Shown here piece by piece: positions 1 to 10,900 of a DNA stretch of 23,818 nucleotides. Source of the DNA: an uncultured Treponema sp. (GTDB taxonomy: Bacteria > Spirochaetota > Spirochaetia > Treponematales > Treponemataceae); assembly GCA_937915735.1 (NCBI GenBank), contig CALGGS010000219.1:1-23818 (forward strand), read 5' to 3'. How positions within the stretch are numbered: position 1 is the first letter of the stretch; each line of letters begins with the position of its first letter. The notes beneath the pieces are model-generated. The model was given only the letters and a program-made list of their open reading frames with translations, did not search any database and had not been told where the DNA came from. The position numbers and the translations under genes were made by a program.

Positions 1-1978
1 TTCGCTGTTGGGCAATCAGGGCTTGGAGTTTTTCTTTATCCCCATAAATCATTTTACCTTGATTCATCCAGTTAAGCCATTCTACAGTATCTTTAGGAAA
101 CAAAGTACGAATTGTTGAAATTTCAAAACCATTGTGCTCTTGATTAAAATGCACACCAGCGAGGAAATTCTTTCCGTCTTTTTCTATATTGATAATAATA
201 TTTTGCGATTTTTTTCTATCTCCATATTCAAATACTGCTATTGGGCTTTTAAGTGCTTCTTCAAGTCCCATAACATCTTTCATATCAAATGGATGCCAGT
301 CGAGCTTAGACTTGAACTCAAGATGTGATGCAGAAAGTTCAATTCTCTGTTCAGCTGGGAAACCACATTTTACAAGAATCTCAGAAGGTTTTCCGAGAGA
401 GAAAATATGACTTTTAGGGAGTTTACCATCAATAAACTCTTGTAATTCCTTATCAAAAAGAGAAACTTCTTGATATTTATTTAATTCAGTTTCTCGTAAG
501 TATTTTTTATTTTTTTCTTGCCAGACATAATTTGGATTAATTTCATCTTTCATTTTTTGCAAAGTCTTTTCAAGTTCTTCAATATTTTTAGCACCAAACC
601 TTTCAAGCATTTCCGTATTGTGAATTACACCATTTCTACCGACACCGCTAGAAAAATCTATGTATGCTTCATTGGAGTTTACAATGGCCTGTGCAATAAG
701 ATTAAGTTTGCCTGTAACTGGTGAATATTTTTTCTTTTCTTCATCAGTCCAACTAGGACTTATTCGTTCACCATCTTTATAAACAGGAATTTCAAGTTTA
801 TTTTCCAGATAATGTTGTACAAAACTTATATTATCTTTATGTCCGCTTATCTCTTTTTCCTCTCTTGCAGCATCCATAAATTTCAAGAATTCATCTGAAT
901 GATTTTGAAAATCAAAAAAGTTAATGACATTTGAATATTCACTCCATTCTCCTACTGCATTTTCAAATCTTCCGATTACATCAAAATCTTCCTGCAATCT
1001 CTGCTCTTCTGCATCAGATAATGATTTACGTGTTATTGTTTCATGATTGAATATTCTGTTTACCGTCATATCTTGTAAATCTTCTTCAGGTTCGATTTCT
1101 GGAACATCAAACAAAATTTCATTCCCATTTTCATCAATCAGTCCGTTATCCATATCCATTTGACGCTGCACTTCATCAATATCTTCTTGCCCCTCATAAA
1201 AAGCATTATAGTCTGCTTCTGCTGCTATTGAACTCAGTCCGCCATTTGCATCCATTTGTTCAATAAAATCATCATATTCTTGAAGATATTCTTCAGCTTC
1301 ATCTTCATAAAATTCTGATTCTTGGTTCATTTGATTTTCTAGTTCAACAAAATTTGGATTGAGAGTTTCCTTAAAAAGGGATATTTCTTCGTGCAGCCAG
1401 CCAAATCCGTTTTCCCTGACATCTTCTACAGAGGGAAAGTTAAAAGGAGAATATCCGGCCTCTACAAGCTGTTTTCTGGTATTAAAATTATTTTCTGGAT
1501 TATTTTTAATCACAAAAGAAGGTAGCCCGATTATATCATTCTTATCAGAATAATAAACACCTGTATAACTAGGAGACAGGGCTTCAATTTCTGCTTTTGG
1601 AAATTTTTTATTTTCGTTAAAAAGTTTCTGATATGCCTCAATATCATCACACTGGCTTATTTCATCTAGCAAGTTCATAACGGTGAAATCAGCTTTATTG
1701 TTCGGCATTATTCCCTTTTTGTAGGCAGGAAAATTTTCTCCATAAACAAACTTATAATCCTGCTGATATTTATCCATGTCATAGATGAGATTTGTTTTAT
1801 AGGATGATAAAGTTTGTTCTTCATTTTTGTCAGAAACATATTCTTGAAGGAAAGAAAAACGAGGAATATTGTAATATTGGTTCTTCAGCTCCTGTATTTC
1901 TTCTTCTGTCTTGCAAGTCTGCATAAGGCTCATAAACTGTAAAAGCTGAATGTGCTGGTCCTGATTCAGTTCTTTCAT
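1..1978 (-). CDS. Polyvalent protein with MuF-C/BECR nuclease-like domain (3' end cut by window edge)
   Basis: An uninterrupted frame runs from ATG at 1978 to the window edge, giving 659 residues with the C-terminus missing. The start is supported by AAGGAG eight bases upstream, and the gene follows the JAB gene by 12 bases. Residues 1-215 are unassigned. Residues 220-300 are very rich in Asp and Glu and look disordered. Residues about 505-659 match the pattern I know from the MuF-C-terminal family, a barnase/EndoU/colicin/RelE-fold (BECR) nuclease-like domain of phage and element proteins: LGKPSEIL, then CG, HPFD at 562-565, a PIAVFEY strand, then STIRTLFPKD and WLNWMNQGKMIY. It could act as an RNase-type effector, but I cannot assign catalytic residues. 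The domain is paralogous to one in the gene spanning 22384-18171. It is not a MuF head protein, as no phage-head N-terminal domain is visible. The domain call is recognition from memory, not a search. Confidence 0.8.
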   Translation of the reverse strand, partial: MKELNQDQHIQLLQFMSLMQTCKTEEEIQELKNQYYNIPRFSFLQEYVSDKNEEQTLSSYKTNLIYDMDKYQQDYKFVYGENFPAYKKGIMPNNKADFTVMNLLDEISQCDDIEAYQKLFNENKKFPKAEIEALSPSYTGVYYSDKNDIIGLPSFVIKNNPENNFNTRKQLVEAGYSPFNFPSVEDVRENGFGWLHEEISLFKETLNPNFVELENQMNQESEFYEDEAEEYLQEYDDFIEQMDANGGLSSIAAEADYNAFYEGQEDIDEVQRQMDMDNGLIDENGNEILFDVPEIEPEEDLQDMTVNRIFNHETITRKSLSDAEEQRLQEDFDVIGRFENAVGEWSEYSNVINFFDFQNHSDEFLKFMDAAREEKEISGHKDNISFVQHYLENKLEIPVYKDGERISPSWTDEEKKKYSPVTGKLNLIAQAIVNSNEAYIDFSSGVGRNGVIHNTEMLERFGAKNIEELEKTLQKMKDEINPNYVWQEKNKKYLRETELNKYQEVSLFDKELQEFIDGKLPKSHIFSLGKPSEILVKCGFPAEQRIELSASHLEFKSKLDWHPFDMKDVMGLEEALKSPIAVFEYGDRKKSQNIIINIEKDGKNFLAGVHFNQEHNGFEISTIRTLFPKDTVEWLNWMNQGKMIYGDKEKLQALIAQQR

Positions 1979-1990
1979 TTTAAAATCTCC

Positions 1991-3061
1991 TTATCTATCA
2001 ATTTCATAATCATATTGATTATTCTTTTTTTGCTGCTGCAACTTTCTTATCTGCGGTCTTAGCTCTCTGCTGTCTGATACTTTCAGAGGTACACTTTCGC
2101 CTGAATGAAAAATGGAGCTGCTGCGCTTGTTTTCTGCAAGCTGTATTATTTTTTCATCAGAAGGCATAAGGACGTTTGCAATTTTTTTTGTCCTTGCACA
2201 AAAATCTTCAACCTGCTCAAACAGCTGCGCATTGTTTTTTGGAACTACCATATACAAGGTTGAGGCTCCGGCTTTCTTTGAGTTTTCATTTATTTCTTCT
2301 GTGATTTTGTGCTGATTGTTCCAGAAATCACCGTTGTTTATGGTGCTTATTCCAGTGATGAATCCGGCCGCATTTACATAAAAACCGACAGAAAAGTTGT
2401 TTATGTCAATTTTGTTGTTGCATATTTGCCTGGCATATTCATTTAGTTTAAGCAGTGCAAGGTTTCCATGTACATTGGCAAGGTTTTCATAAACAGGTTT
2501 TATCTGTAAATCATCCAATCTGCAAATACTTTCATTCTGAATGCCTTTCCAGCTGCGACTATTACCGTCATAGAAGGAAGAGCAGTTATTTCCTGTAATA
2601 ATATGCCCCAGGAAGCGGTGTTTTTCTTGATTGTCTATAAAATAACCGTTAAGAAACTTTGTTACGCCAATATCGTTTTCGCTGGGATATGGGTATCCGG
2701 ACGGATGATTGTGCTGAAAAAGCAAATATGAATTTTCTTTTTCAAGCTGTAGCCGCAGTCTGTTCAGCATCCAGGTATGAGGATAAACGCTCGTTGAATT
2801 GGGTATCTCGTTTGTAATGGAAATATGAGCAGTAATTTTATTATCTTTGATTATAAAGTATCTTGCAGTTTCAAACCGTGGGTCGTTATAGATGCTGATG
2901 AGGTTGGAGGCATTTATCCAGTTCGTTGTGGTTGGATTCAAAGCAAGTTCACATTTCTTTCCCACTATGTCAAAAATGCTTCTTGGAACATAGTTTTCAA
3001 AAGGAGTCCAGAGTGAGTCTTGCTTTACATTAGGTATGCCGTTTACATATAATTCATTCAT
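1991..3061 (-). CDS. RadC-like JAB/JAMM-domain protein of a mobile element
   Basis: A 356-residue protein. Residues about 65-165 form a RadC-type JAB domain. HNHPSG at 117-122 followed by PSEND at 126-130 is the zinc-binding signature HxHPSG...PSxxD, and Glu85 is a candidate for the upstream JAMM glutamate. Known JAB proteins include deubiquitinase-like peptidases; the activity of RadC-type members is unsettled. Housekeeping RadC has an N-terminal HhH region and about 225 residues. Here the N-terminus is different and there is an extra C-terminal half. Residues 223-300 may be a second, metal-less JAB-like unit, since the strand pattern around GFYVNAAGFITGIS resembles the strand before the JAMM motif. 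I chose ATG 3061 because GGGA lies seven bases upstream and the gene then starts one base after the previous stop. An in-frame ATG at 3079 would overlap the upstream gene and has its AGGA only two bases away. The C-terminus is QQQKKNN then QYDYEIDR, like the tails of its neighbours. Confidence 0.85.
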   Translation of the reverse strand: MNELYVNGIPNVKQDSLWTPFENYVPRSIFDIVGKKCELALNPTTTNWINASNLISIYNDPRFETARYFIIKDNKITAHISITNEIPNSTSVYPHTWMLNRLRLQLEKENSYLLFQHNHPSGYPYPSENDIGVTKFLNGYFIDNQEKHRFLGHIITGNNCSSFYDGNSRSWKGIQNESICRLDDLQIKPVYENLANVHGNLALLKLNEYARQICNNKIDINNFSVGFYVNAAGFITGISTINNGDFWNNQHKITEEINENSKKAGASTLYMVVPKNNAQLFEQVEDFCARTKKIANVLMPSDEKIIQLAENKRSSSIFHSGESVPLKVSDSRELRPQIRKLQQQKKNNQYDYEIDR

Positions 3062-3062
3062 G

Positions 3063-3860
3063 TTACATTCCCATTTCATGTTCCTGAGCCATAGAATGCC
3101 TTATCTTTGGTTTCCTAGACTTGTTCTGCATTTCGCTAAGGGCTTCGTTCCGCCATGCGTTTAAGGTTGTTTCCAAGGCACTTTTTCCTTTTATACCCAT
3201 TGATGTAAAAGATTGAGCTAATTTCTTTTTTTCGCTGCCGCTCATTGTCTTGACCATGAGGCCGACTGTTGCCATAGATGAAATACCGTTGTATTCTTTC
3301 ACAATCTTCTTGAAGTTTTTCTTGAAGTTAGATGCGGTGTTCTCAATCTTGTTTTTTTCAGAAAACATATCTTTTAGATAAACTTTGTTTCTTTTTTCTG
3401 TCTGCTGTTTCCGTGCAATTTCCTCATAGACTTTCTTTATATCTTTCAGAAGCACCTGCCGTGCCAGTGCTTTTTTCAGCGTATTAAGGTCATCAACCTT
3501 AAAATCCTCGCCTAAAATGAGAATACGTTTTTTATTGAACGAGCCTCTTCCTGCATTTACAAAAAGATACTCGTTTCCGTTTTTGTCTTTCCAAGTAACG
3601 ATTGTACCTTTTTCTGTTTTTCCCAGAAAATCAAGTACATCTTTTTGAGATATGTTCCTGTTCTGTGTTGCGTCAACAGTACCTGCGATAATGTCATCAA
3701 GAACCTTTGGATTTTTCTTTATAATCTGTTCTGCCAGAAGCATAATCTCAATGTCTTTTTCGTCCTGATTTATATCAGTAAGATAAAGCTCGGATTTTTT
3801 TCTGTCCCTGATTACATCTTCAAGCCATTTATAATATGAGAACTCTTCTATTGCCTTCAT
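3063..3860 (-). CDS. Unassigned 265-residue protein ending in the shared C-terminal module
   Basis: I do not recognise the family. It is mostly helical and basic, with no signal peptide or membrane segment. Residues 80-118 form a small beta-rich patch around GTIVTWKDKNGNEYLF and RILILGED. Residues 120-170 look like a charged coiled coil. Residues about 175-243 are a copy of the module that also ends four other proteins here: an xNFxxxF start, a hydrophobic helix reaching VKTM, the charged run SEKKKLAQSF, then MGIKG and a last helix with LNAW. A basic tail follows (SRKPKIRH), ending EHEMGM. AGAGG-type Shine-Dalgarno (AGAGGT) sits about eight bases before ATG 3860, inside the end of the preceding gene, whose stop is only two bases away, so the two are probably translationally coupled. 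It carries the module without any recognisable enzyme domain and may be an adaptor or structural partner. Confidence 0.8.
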   Translation of the reverse strand: MKAIEEFSYYKWLEDVIRDRKKSELYLTDINQDEKDIEIMLLAEQIIKKNPKVLDDIIAGTVDATQNRNISQKDVLDFLGKTEKGTIVTWKDKNGNEYLFVNAGRGSFNKKRILILGEDFKVDDLNTLKKALARQVLLKDIKKVYEEIARKQQTEKRNKVYLKDMFSEKNKIENTASNFKKNFKKIVKEYNGISSMATVGLMVKTMSGSEKKKLAQSFTSMGIKGKSALETTLNAWRNEALSEMQNKSRKPKIRHSMAQEHEMGM

Positions 3861-3862
3861 TG

Positions 3863-4933
3863 TTATACCTCTATTCTGTCATCGTCTTTTTCAATATTTT
3901 TTGAGTTTTTTAAGCTAGGTTTATTTTTTGCCCCGGCTTCTTTATTCTGTCCTTCTATCAGCTTTGTAAGAAACGACAGCCCCTTATCTACGGAAGAAAC
4001 ATTCTTTTCATTCATTATGTCTATAAATTTTTCTCTCTGTTCCTGGTTGAGTTTTTTCATCATGTTTTTTGTGGCAATTAACACGGCTGAATCATTCATT
4101 CCCATATTAAGATTCTTAATTTCTTCATTCATTGCATAAGAAATTTTGTTTAAAAAATCCTTTTGATTTACGTCAGGCTCTTTAAATTCTTTTTTGATTT
4201 CTGCCGCCTGTATCAATTTTTCAAGTCCATAACGCTCTGAAAAAATGTCCTTGTATTTTTCAGGAATCAGATGCTTATAACTTATATTGATGTAGCTTCT
4301 TGCCTGTTCGATATATTCTTTACGATTTGGATTATTCTTAAAAACCCTGTTTACATTTAAAATGTTATCAAATAAATGAGGAAAAGATTTTGGCGGCTCG
4401 TTTGTCTCAGGGCTTTCGTTATCAATAAGCTGTTTAATAAGATTTCTTGAAATCTTTTCTTTGAAATTTATGGAGTCAAACATTCCTTTTGAATTACCAA
4501 AAAAATCCAATATTGCACTTTCGCCAGGAGTAAGTTTAGCGTCTTTTACAAAGATATTTTTATTCAGTTTGGCTCGTAATTCATCATTAAATTCGTATTG
4601 GTTCTTATTTGAATTTCCTACTTCATCCATTCCCCGTAAGATTTCATTTTCTTTGATTGAGTAAGGAACGTTTTTCTGCCATTTTTGCTTCTCGGTTCTG
4701 ATTTCATCTAATGTTGACGCTTCTCCAACCTTGATTAAATCGACTCCGAATTCATCTTTTATTATAAATGACAACGGGAGCGGCTTCAGTCCCATTTTTT
4801 CTCTCTTGTCATTTTTCTCATACAATTCCAAAAGAGTTTCATTCATTTCCAGCAAGGCAGCTTTTAGTTTTTTTGCTCCGTCCGCCGAGCCTTTTATTGA
4901 ATAGTTGTTTTTATTTATATCAAGCGTTAGCAT
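3863..4933 (-). CDS. Unassigned 356-residue protein ending in the shared C-terminal module
   Basis: The family is unknown to me. It has a short beta-rich N-terminus (MLTLDINKNNYSIKG), then mainly amphipathic helices, with no membrane segment and no recognisable catalytic motif. Residues about 257-329 are the shared module: NQKDFLNKISYAM, then ATKNMMKKLNQEQREKF, IDIMNEKNV and a last helix with FLTKL. A Lys/Asn-rich linker follows and the protein ends DDDRIEV, an acidic and hydrophobic terminus resembling the ends of its neighbours. The start is very well supported: a perfect AGGAGGT lies five bases before ATG 4933. The gene starts 14 bases after the methyltransferase-helicase stop and ends two bases before the next start. 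It should be made in quantity from the operon mRNA. A role as partner or cofactor of the neighbouring large proteins is inferred only from order and the shared module. Confidence 0.8.
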   Translation of the reverse strand: MLTLDINKNNYSIKGSADGAKKLKAALLEMNETLLELYEKNDKREKMGLKPLPLSFIIKDEFGVDLIKVGEASTLDEIRTEKQKWQKNVPYSIKENEILRGMDEVGNSNKNQYEFNDELRAKLNKNIFVKDAKLTPGESAILDFFGNSKGMFDSINFKEKISRNLIKQLIDNESPETNEPPKSFPHLFDNILNVNRVFKNNPNRKEYIEQARSYINISYKHLIPEKYKDIFSERYGLEKLIQAAEIKKEFKEPDVNQKDFLNKISYAMNEEIKNLNMGMNDSAVLIATKNMMKKLNQEQREKFIDIMNEKNVSSVDKGLSFLTKLIEGQNKEAGAKNKPSLKNSKNIEKDDDRIEV

Positions 4934-4947
4934 CTCATACCTCCTCT

Positions 4948-7900
4948 TTAGAAAATATCATATTCAGGTTCTTCCTGATTTTTCTGGACTACGGGCGGCT
5001 TTTTGTTTGGTTGCAATTTAAGCTCGCCTTTTGCAATCTTCATTAAGAATTCATTGGTTTTCTTTTCTCCTTTTATGTTCATTTGCGAAGTAAGTTTTAT
5101 GAATTTCTCTTTTTCCTCTTTCTGCATTTTTGCAAGCAGATTTCCGGCGACCTTTACCACCGCTTCATGGGAAATGTCTTTTCTGTTAAATCTGAATGCC
5201 TCATAAAGATTTTCAGAGAAGTTCTCACAGGTTGGATGATTCCAGTCTACATGGGAGTTTTTTAGAAGATTCGTAATGTTTTCCGGCTCTTCCGCAAAAA
5301 GCATTCCCATATTCTGGGCTTCTTCATTTCTTTTGGAGTCATACACCTCAATCTCATGGCTGATTACATGAATTACATTCTCGCTTTCTGAATTTGATTT
5401 ATCTGCAATCGGATTGTCCATTTTCGGGTTTTTCGTAAATGGATAATCAGTGGCCGGTGAACTTGTTTTTTTCTCAACGGATGCAGAATCACTTTGCAAA
5501 CGCTCTTCTCTTGCTCCACTACCCCACTTCTTTTCATATTCAGAAAGATATTCGTTGAACTGCTCGGTCAGGGCGTTCTGCTCAAGCTCGTTGTTTTCCG
5601 CCTTTTTCATTGCTTCTTTATAGCGGGCTTCTTTTACGCTTCTTTCAACCACATGGAAAGGAAGCATGTCTTCCTGAATTGTCTTATCAAGAGGATTCAG
5701 CAGGGCGTTCTCAAATTCACGAGTTTTTTCGTCCGTGATGTCCTTTTTAACGCTATTTACAACTTTTTGGAAATTATCCTCCCCATAGAGCTTGTCTAAT
5801 TCTTCCTGCTTCTTATGCTTTTCTGCATTGATTTTATTGATATATTCAGTTCTGTCTGAATCGTTCTCAATGCCCATTTCAGCATACTTTCTGCGGATAT
5901 TTTCAATCTGTTTCTTCAGGTCATTTATAGACTTATCAAAGCGTTCAAGACCTGCCTTCTGCTCCTCTTCGCTTCTGTTAGGATTGCCGTCTGCAATAGA
6001 TTTTGCATGATTATCAATGTAGTTTTGTTTTGCAGATTCCTTTTCAGAGAGTTTTTCTGTAAACCTGATTTTAGATTCAACAAGACTGTCATAATCAGCA
6101 AGCCGGGAATCAAGCATTAAAAGCTCATTTTTCAAGACGGCCGCAACATCATCTATCTGCATCTTTGCCCTTACCGCAGGGTCTTTTATAAACTCATATT
6201 TAAGTTTTTCCGGGTCAAGGTCTGCGACATTAAGTGCATTACCCTTGTACTTGAAAAGCTGGTCGATACGGCTTTCTTTTTCGTCATGCTTTTGGAAAAG
6301 AAGTGAATCAATAGAGTCATAAATAAGCGGATAAACTATATGCACATGCCCCTGCTGATTACCCTGTCTCCAGATTCTGCCCTCAACCTGAATACATTCG
6401 GTAGGATTCCAGCCCATCATCGTGTTATAGAGAGCTACAGAGTTACCGTTCAGATCCATTCCCTCGCTGATTGCAGCAGAACCAATGAGGATTTTGCAAG
6501 GATTGTTCTTGTCATTAAATGCTTCTGCGACTTTTGCTCGTACATCATCTATTTCATCATCCTTGCCGATTTTTACATTCTTACCGCCGATTTTTGCAGA
6601 CTGTCCGTCAATGGAAGCGAATACTTCACGAGGGATTCCCTGCTTTACCATGTAGTCAATTACATAAGGATAAGCATCTGTTCCTTCCGGCATATAGATA
6701 ATCTGTCCGCAGTCCTGATGCTTTTTCCAGTTGGAGACAACGGTATCACAGACAAGCTTCAATTTTGGAGAGCATTCAACAATCTGTTCAATAGGCGGCA
6801 CTTGTATATCCAACGGCTCTTTCGTATTTGGATTTATAAGTTTTTCCTGCTTTAGAAGTGCCGGAGAAAGACAGGCTGTCCTCATCATGTTCATAGCCTC
6901 AAGGACAGGAGCACCTTTCTCTCCTGCATTTTTGTCAGGTCTGTATGTCATAACTTCATTGATTGCAAATTCAAAAATCTGCTTCTGCAATTCTGTTGCT
7001 TCAAGGTTTACCTTGAGAGTTTTCTTTTCAGGGCGGATTATTCCGGCTTCCTCTCCGTCAACCTTGTCTATGTACTGCTTCAGGATATTCTGCAAGCCGT
7101 GCAGGTCGCCCCACTCTTTCATGACCGTTGCCATTTCAACGCTGCCGTTTGGCTTTACAACACGCTCAAAGCGGGTTTTTGCATACTGAGAGCAGAAATC
7201 ATTGAGATTTTTAATTCCACGGGTTTCCATTTCTTTTCGTGCAACATAAACAAGCATTGAATAGACTTCCAGTGGTGAGTTTGTAAACGGTGTTGCAGTA
7301 AGCATGAAAACATTGCGGTTTTCGTTCTGCTGCTGGATAATCTGAGTTACATTGAACATTTTTTTTGCAATTCCAGACGGCTCGCCAGAACCAACTATTC
7401 TATTGAATTCACTGATTCTTTCTTTACCGTTCTCCCCCTTGCTGGCTCGTGGTTTTCTTTCAAGTTTTTTGTATGCGTGGGCTTCATCTACGGTAACATG
7501 GTCAAAACCAGTATTTTCCCATTCAATATAATTTTCATCCCTTACCTTTCCAGAGGCTTCCTCATATATCTTTTCTTTTGCCTCAGCCCTTACTTTTGGA
7601 TTTTCATCGTACAGTTTTTCTGTAAGTCCAAGCAGGTCTGCATAGTCATTAAACAAATATGTATCAACTGTTGCTTTATTCCAGTGAAGATTGTTCAATG
7701 CCTCTTTTGTGACCAGTGTTATTGAGCCTGATGGAATGTTCAAGCCGTGGTTCGCCTTATTGTAAAAAGCACCTGTTGAGCTGCGTGAGAAGTTCCCAAG
7801 GTTGTTTACTGGAATATCCGGAAAAAGCTCGTGAATGTCGCTTTCCCATTTCCCGATTACAGATTTTGGAACGATAATCAAAGGTCTTTTGCACCTTCCG

Positions 7901-10900
7901 CTTTGTATCTGCTGGACAGTCGCAGTGATACCAGCCGCTGTTTTACCCACACCTACATCATAGGCAAGGATTCCGTTACCCTTGTTGCACAAGAAAGAAA
8001 TGCCTTTAATCTGCTGGTCATACAGGTGGAAATGGCTTCCCTTTCTGTATGAATTCATGCCGTCTATAAAGAGAGGAAGTTTTGCATAATCAGGTTCACG
8101 AGTACCGTTAAACTGTCTGTTGTAGGCATCTGCAAGGGCTTCCCCCTCATCTTCTGTAAGGACTGTTTTAATATAGCGTGTAAAAAGTTTTTCAGCGGTT
8201 TCCTGCCGGTCATTTGTCTTACGGTTTCTGATTTGAGCCTTTTCTTTTTCGTCAAGGCTGTCATCTCTTATGGCAGGAAGTGCAATTCCGTCTATATAAT
8301 TGGTAACATCTTCCCATGAAATTGTCGGTGGAATATCATCCCTGTTAATGCCAGCTGATGAATAATCAGAAATCTGTTCCCTGTCGTTCTGGCTGTCTTC
8401 CAAATCATAGCCTGTTGCCCATTTGATAAACCTTTCTGTAATTGCCTCTCCATTAAGTGTAAAGCTTCTAATAAAAGGTGAGTTTACAGAAAGCTCAAGC
8501 TCATTCAATTTCAATGGCACAGGAAGAGCTTCTTCAAGAATCGCCTTGTTTTTCTGATAGATTTTTTCTGCCATGTCGGATTTATTGTGAAGATTTTCAA
8601 TGAGGTCTAATTTCTCATAGATATTTCCGGAAGCGTATAATTCTTTATGAATATAGCGGTCTCCGCCAACAAGAGTTCCGTCAGCTGCAAAATAAGGGTT
8701 TATACAGTAGTTGGGACTGTTTTCGAGAATCCTTCTTTCTTCTGCCGTAAGTTTTGAAAGGTCTACATATCCCTTGTAATCTGTTGCAGCCCAGAAAGTT
8801 CTTTCATCTTCATTCCAATTTTTGCCGTATTTATTTGCAAAATCAGAGTTATCCATGATGCTTTCTTTTTCTGGAGTGTAACGCTGTGATTTTGCTGGTG
8901 CTTCTATTGTGTTACCGTCAACATCAATATAACGGCTTCCGTTGATTGTAATGTCTTTGACTACGGAAAGCGTCTCATAGTGTTTTCTAAAGACATCTTC
9001 AACTCCGCTTATAAAGCCGAATCCTTTTTCATAGCTGTCCTGATAGAATTTAAGAATGTTTGTCCTGTTGTCAAATTCCAAAAGAGGATAATTTGCTTTT
9101 TCAAGAAAAAGTTTCTGAATTGTGCCGCTCTTCTTTACAGAATATGATATTTGATTTGAGTTAATTTTTGTTTCACTCAATGACTTGTCCATGCTCAAGA
9201 GAGCATTTGCAATGTCTGTACCTTCATCTACAGATTTTTGAGAGAAATGTTTTTCCTCAAGCATTTTATTTAATGAAAGTTTTACATCTTCAATATGAAT
9301 GTCTGAAACGGAAGGTGCTTCGCCGCCCCACACTGAGTGAATGTTTTTTATGAACTTTGGAGTTACAAAATAATTGTTGTAGGTTGTAATTGTCCTTGCA
9401 TTTTCATTTAAAGTAATGCACTTGCTGCCGTCAATGATGACATCGACAGCTGCATGGTCATCTTTGTTCTGAGAATAGAGAATCGTAGAACCAGCAACAG
9501 AGTATTCTTTAGTTCCGGCTTCAAGCGGGTGATGTAGAACTTCATCAAGGATTATGTCAGCATCCTCTTCCTGCTGCCTGATTTTTGTTTTTTCCTCAAG
9601 GAGCGCCTGTTTTTTCTGCTCACGTTCTTTAACCAAAGCTTCCGCTCTCTTGAAGTATTCCTCTTTTGTTGAGCAGCCGCTTGCCTTTACAACTTCATTT
9701 AATGCGGCATTCCATCTTTCCTCAATCTTTTCATCACGCTTCCTGCCGTATTCAAGATATTTTTCCCACCTATCATCAGAATCAGAACCGCCCCAGCCAC
9801 CAAAATCCTGGAAACTTTTTTGTACAGGAATTTCGACCTCATCTCCTGCAAGATGCGACATGGCATTGTCATCGTCAATATTTGAGAGGTTTACCTTTCC
9901 GTTTTCAGGAAACAGGGTCTGCAACTTTGCAAATACGGGTATTTCAGAATAATCATCTTCCCTTCTGTTTGATGTGTCATAATCGTTTTCGCTGTAGTTG
10001 TTGTCTGCAAGAACAGCATTTACTGGATTTCTTGTTTTTATTTCTTTTAATGTTTCTGAACTGAATACTTTGAGGTCGTCACGCCAACTTGAATAGCGTG
10101 ATTCAGATATTTCATTTGAAACACCTCGCTGTAATGTTGCAAAATAAGCGGTGTTGTCTTTCATTCCGAGGTAGCCGTCCATAACAGGCTGCCAGTTGAA
10201 ATTGAAATGGTCGATGATGTCATCAAGTCTCTGCTGCTTTGCCTTTGTAAGTTTCAAGGCGGCAAATTCATCGCAATATTCATCATAAAGTTTTTTTACA
10301 CTTCCATCAGGATACAAAACTGCATATAATTTTGTTTCTGATTCATCTGTTCTTTCATTCTCAACTTCTGTTGTAATAAGCACCTGTTTTGTATCAATGT
10401 CAAAATGTGGTGTCCAGTCCCATTTTCCGGATGTTGCCCGCCATGTTCTGTCATTCCATGTGTTAAAATCTTTTACCTCAAAATCACCTTTAATTCCCAG
10501 AAGATTTCTTACATTTACATCTGTGGAAATATCCGTTTCAGGATTGAGATATTTTTCCAGAGCATTTTCTATGTGAGATTTTTCTTTAGGCTGCGGTGTC
10601 TCATGCTTTATTTCTGTCTTACCAGCAGTCTTTTCCTGTGTTTTAATTTCTGCTTTCTCCTCATTAACTTCTTTCAAGTTATATTCGTTCAACGAAAAGC
10701 TGTTGAGATTATTCAGTTTATCAAGTTCGTCCTGTACAGCAAGTCCTTCGTGAACAGTGACATATTCTTCTTCTTTGCCAAAACGATTTGTGCGAGTTTT
10801 TACCTGGCCAAGAACCTTATCTGTGTGAAAATCAAAATAATCGTTGTTAGAAAGAACACCTGCCATATTTTCTTTTGTTCTTTGCAATTGTTCTTCAGGA

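Noticed and set aside
1..1978. Phage MuF head-morphogenesis protein
   Set aside because: Only the C-terminal effector-like domain named after MuF is recognisable. There is no head-assembly N-terminus, portal or capsid gene nearby.
1991..3061. Housekeeping radC
   Set aside because: It lacks the N-terminal HhH-type region, is about 130 residues longer, and is embedded in a polyvalent-protein operon with the cluster's tail.
1991..3079. Longer start (ATG 3079) for the JAB gene
   Set aside because: It would overlap the upstream gene by 17 bases and has its AGGA only two bases away. ATG 3061 has GGGA at seven bases.
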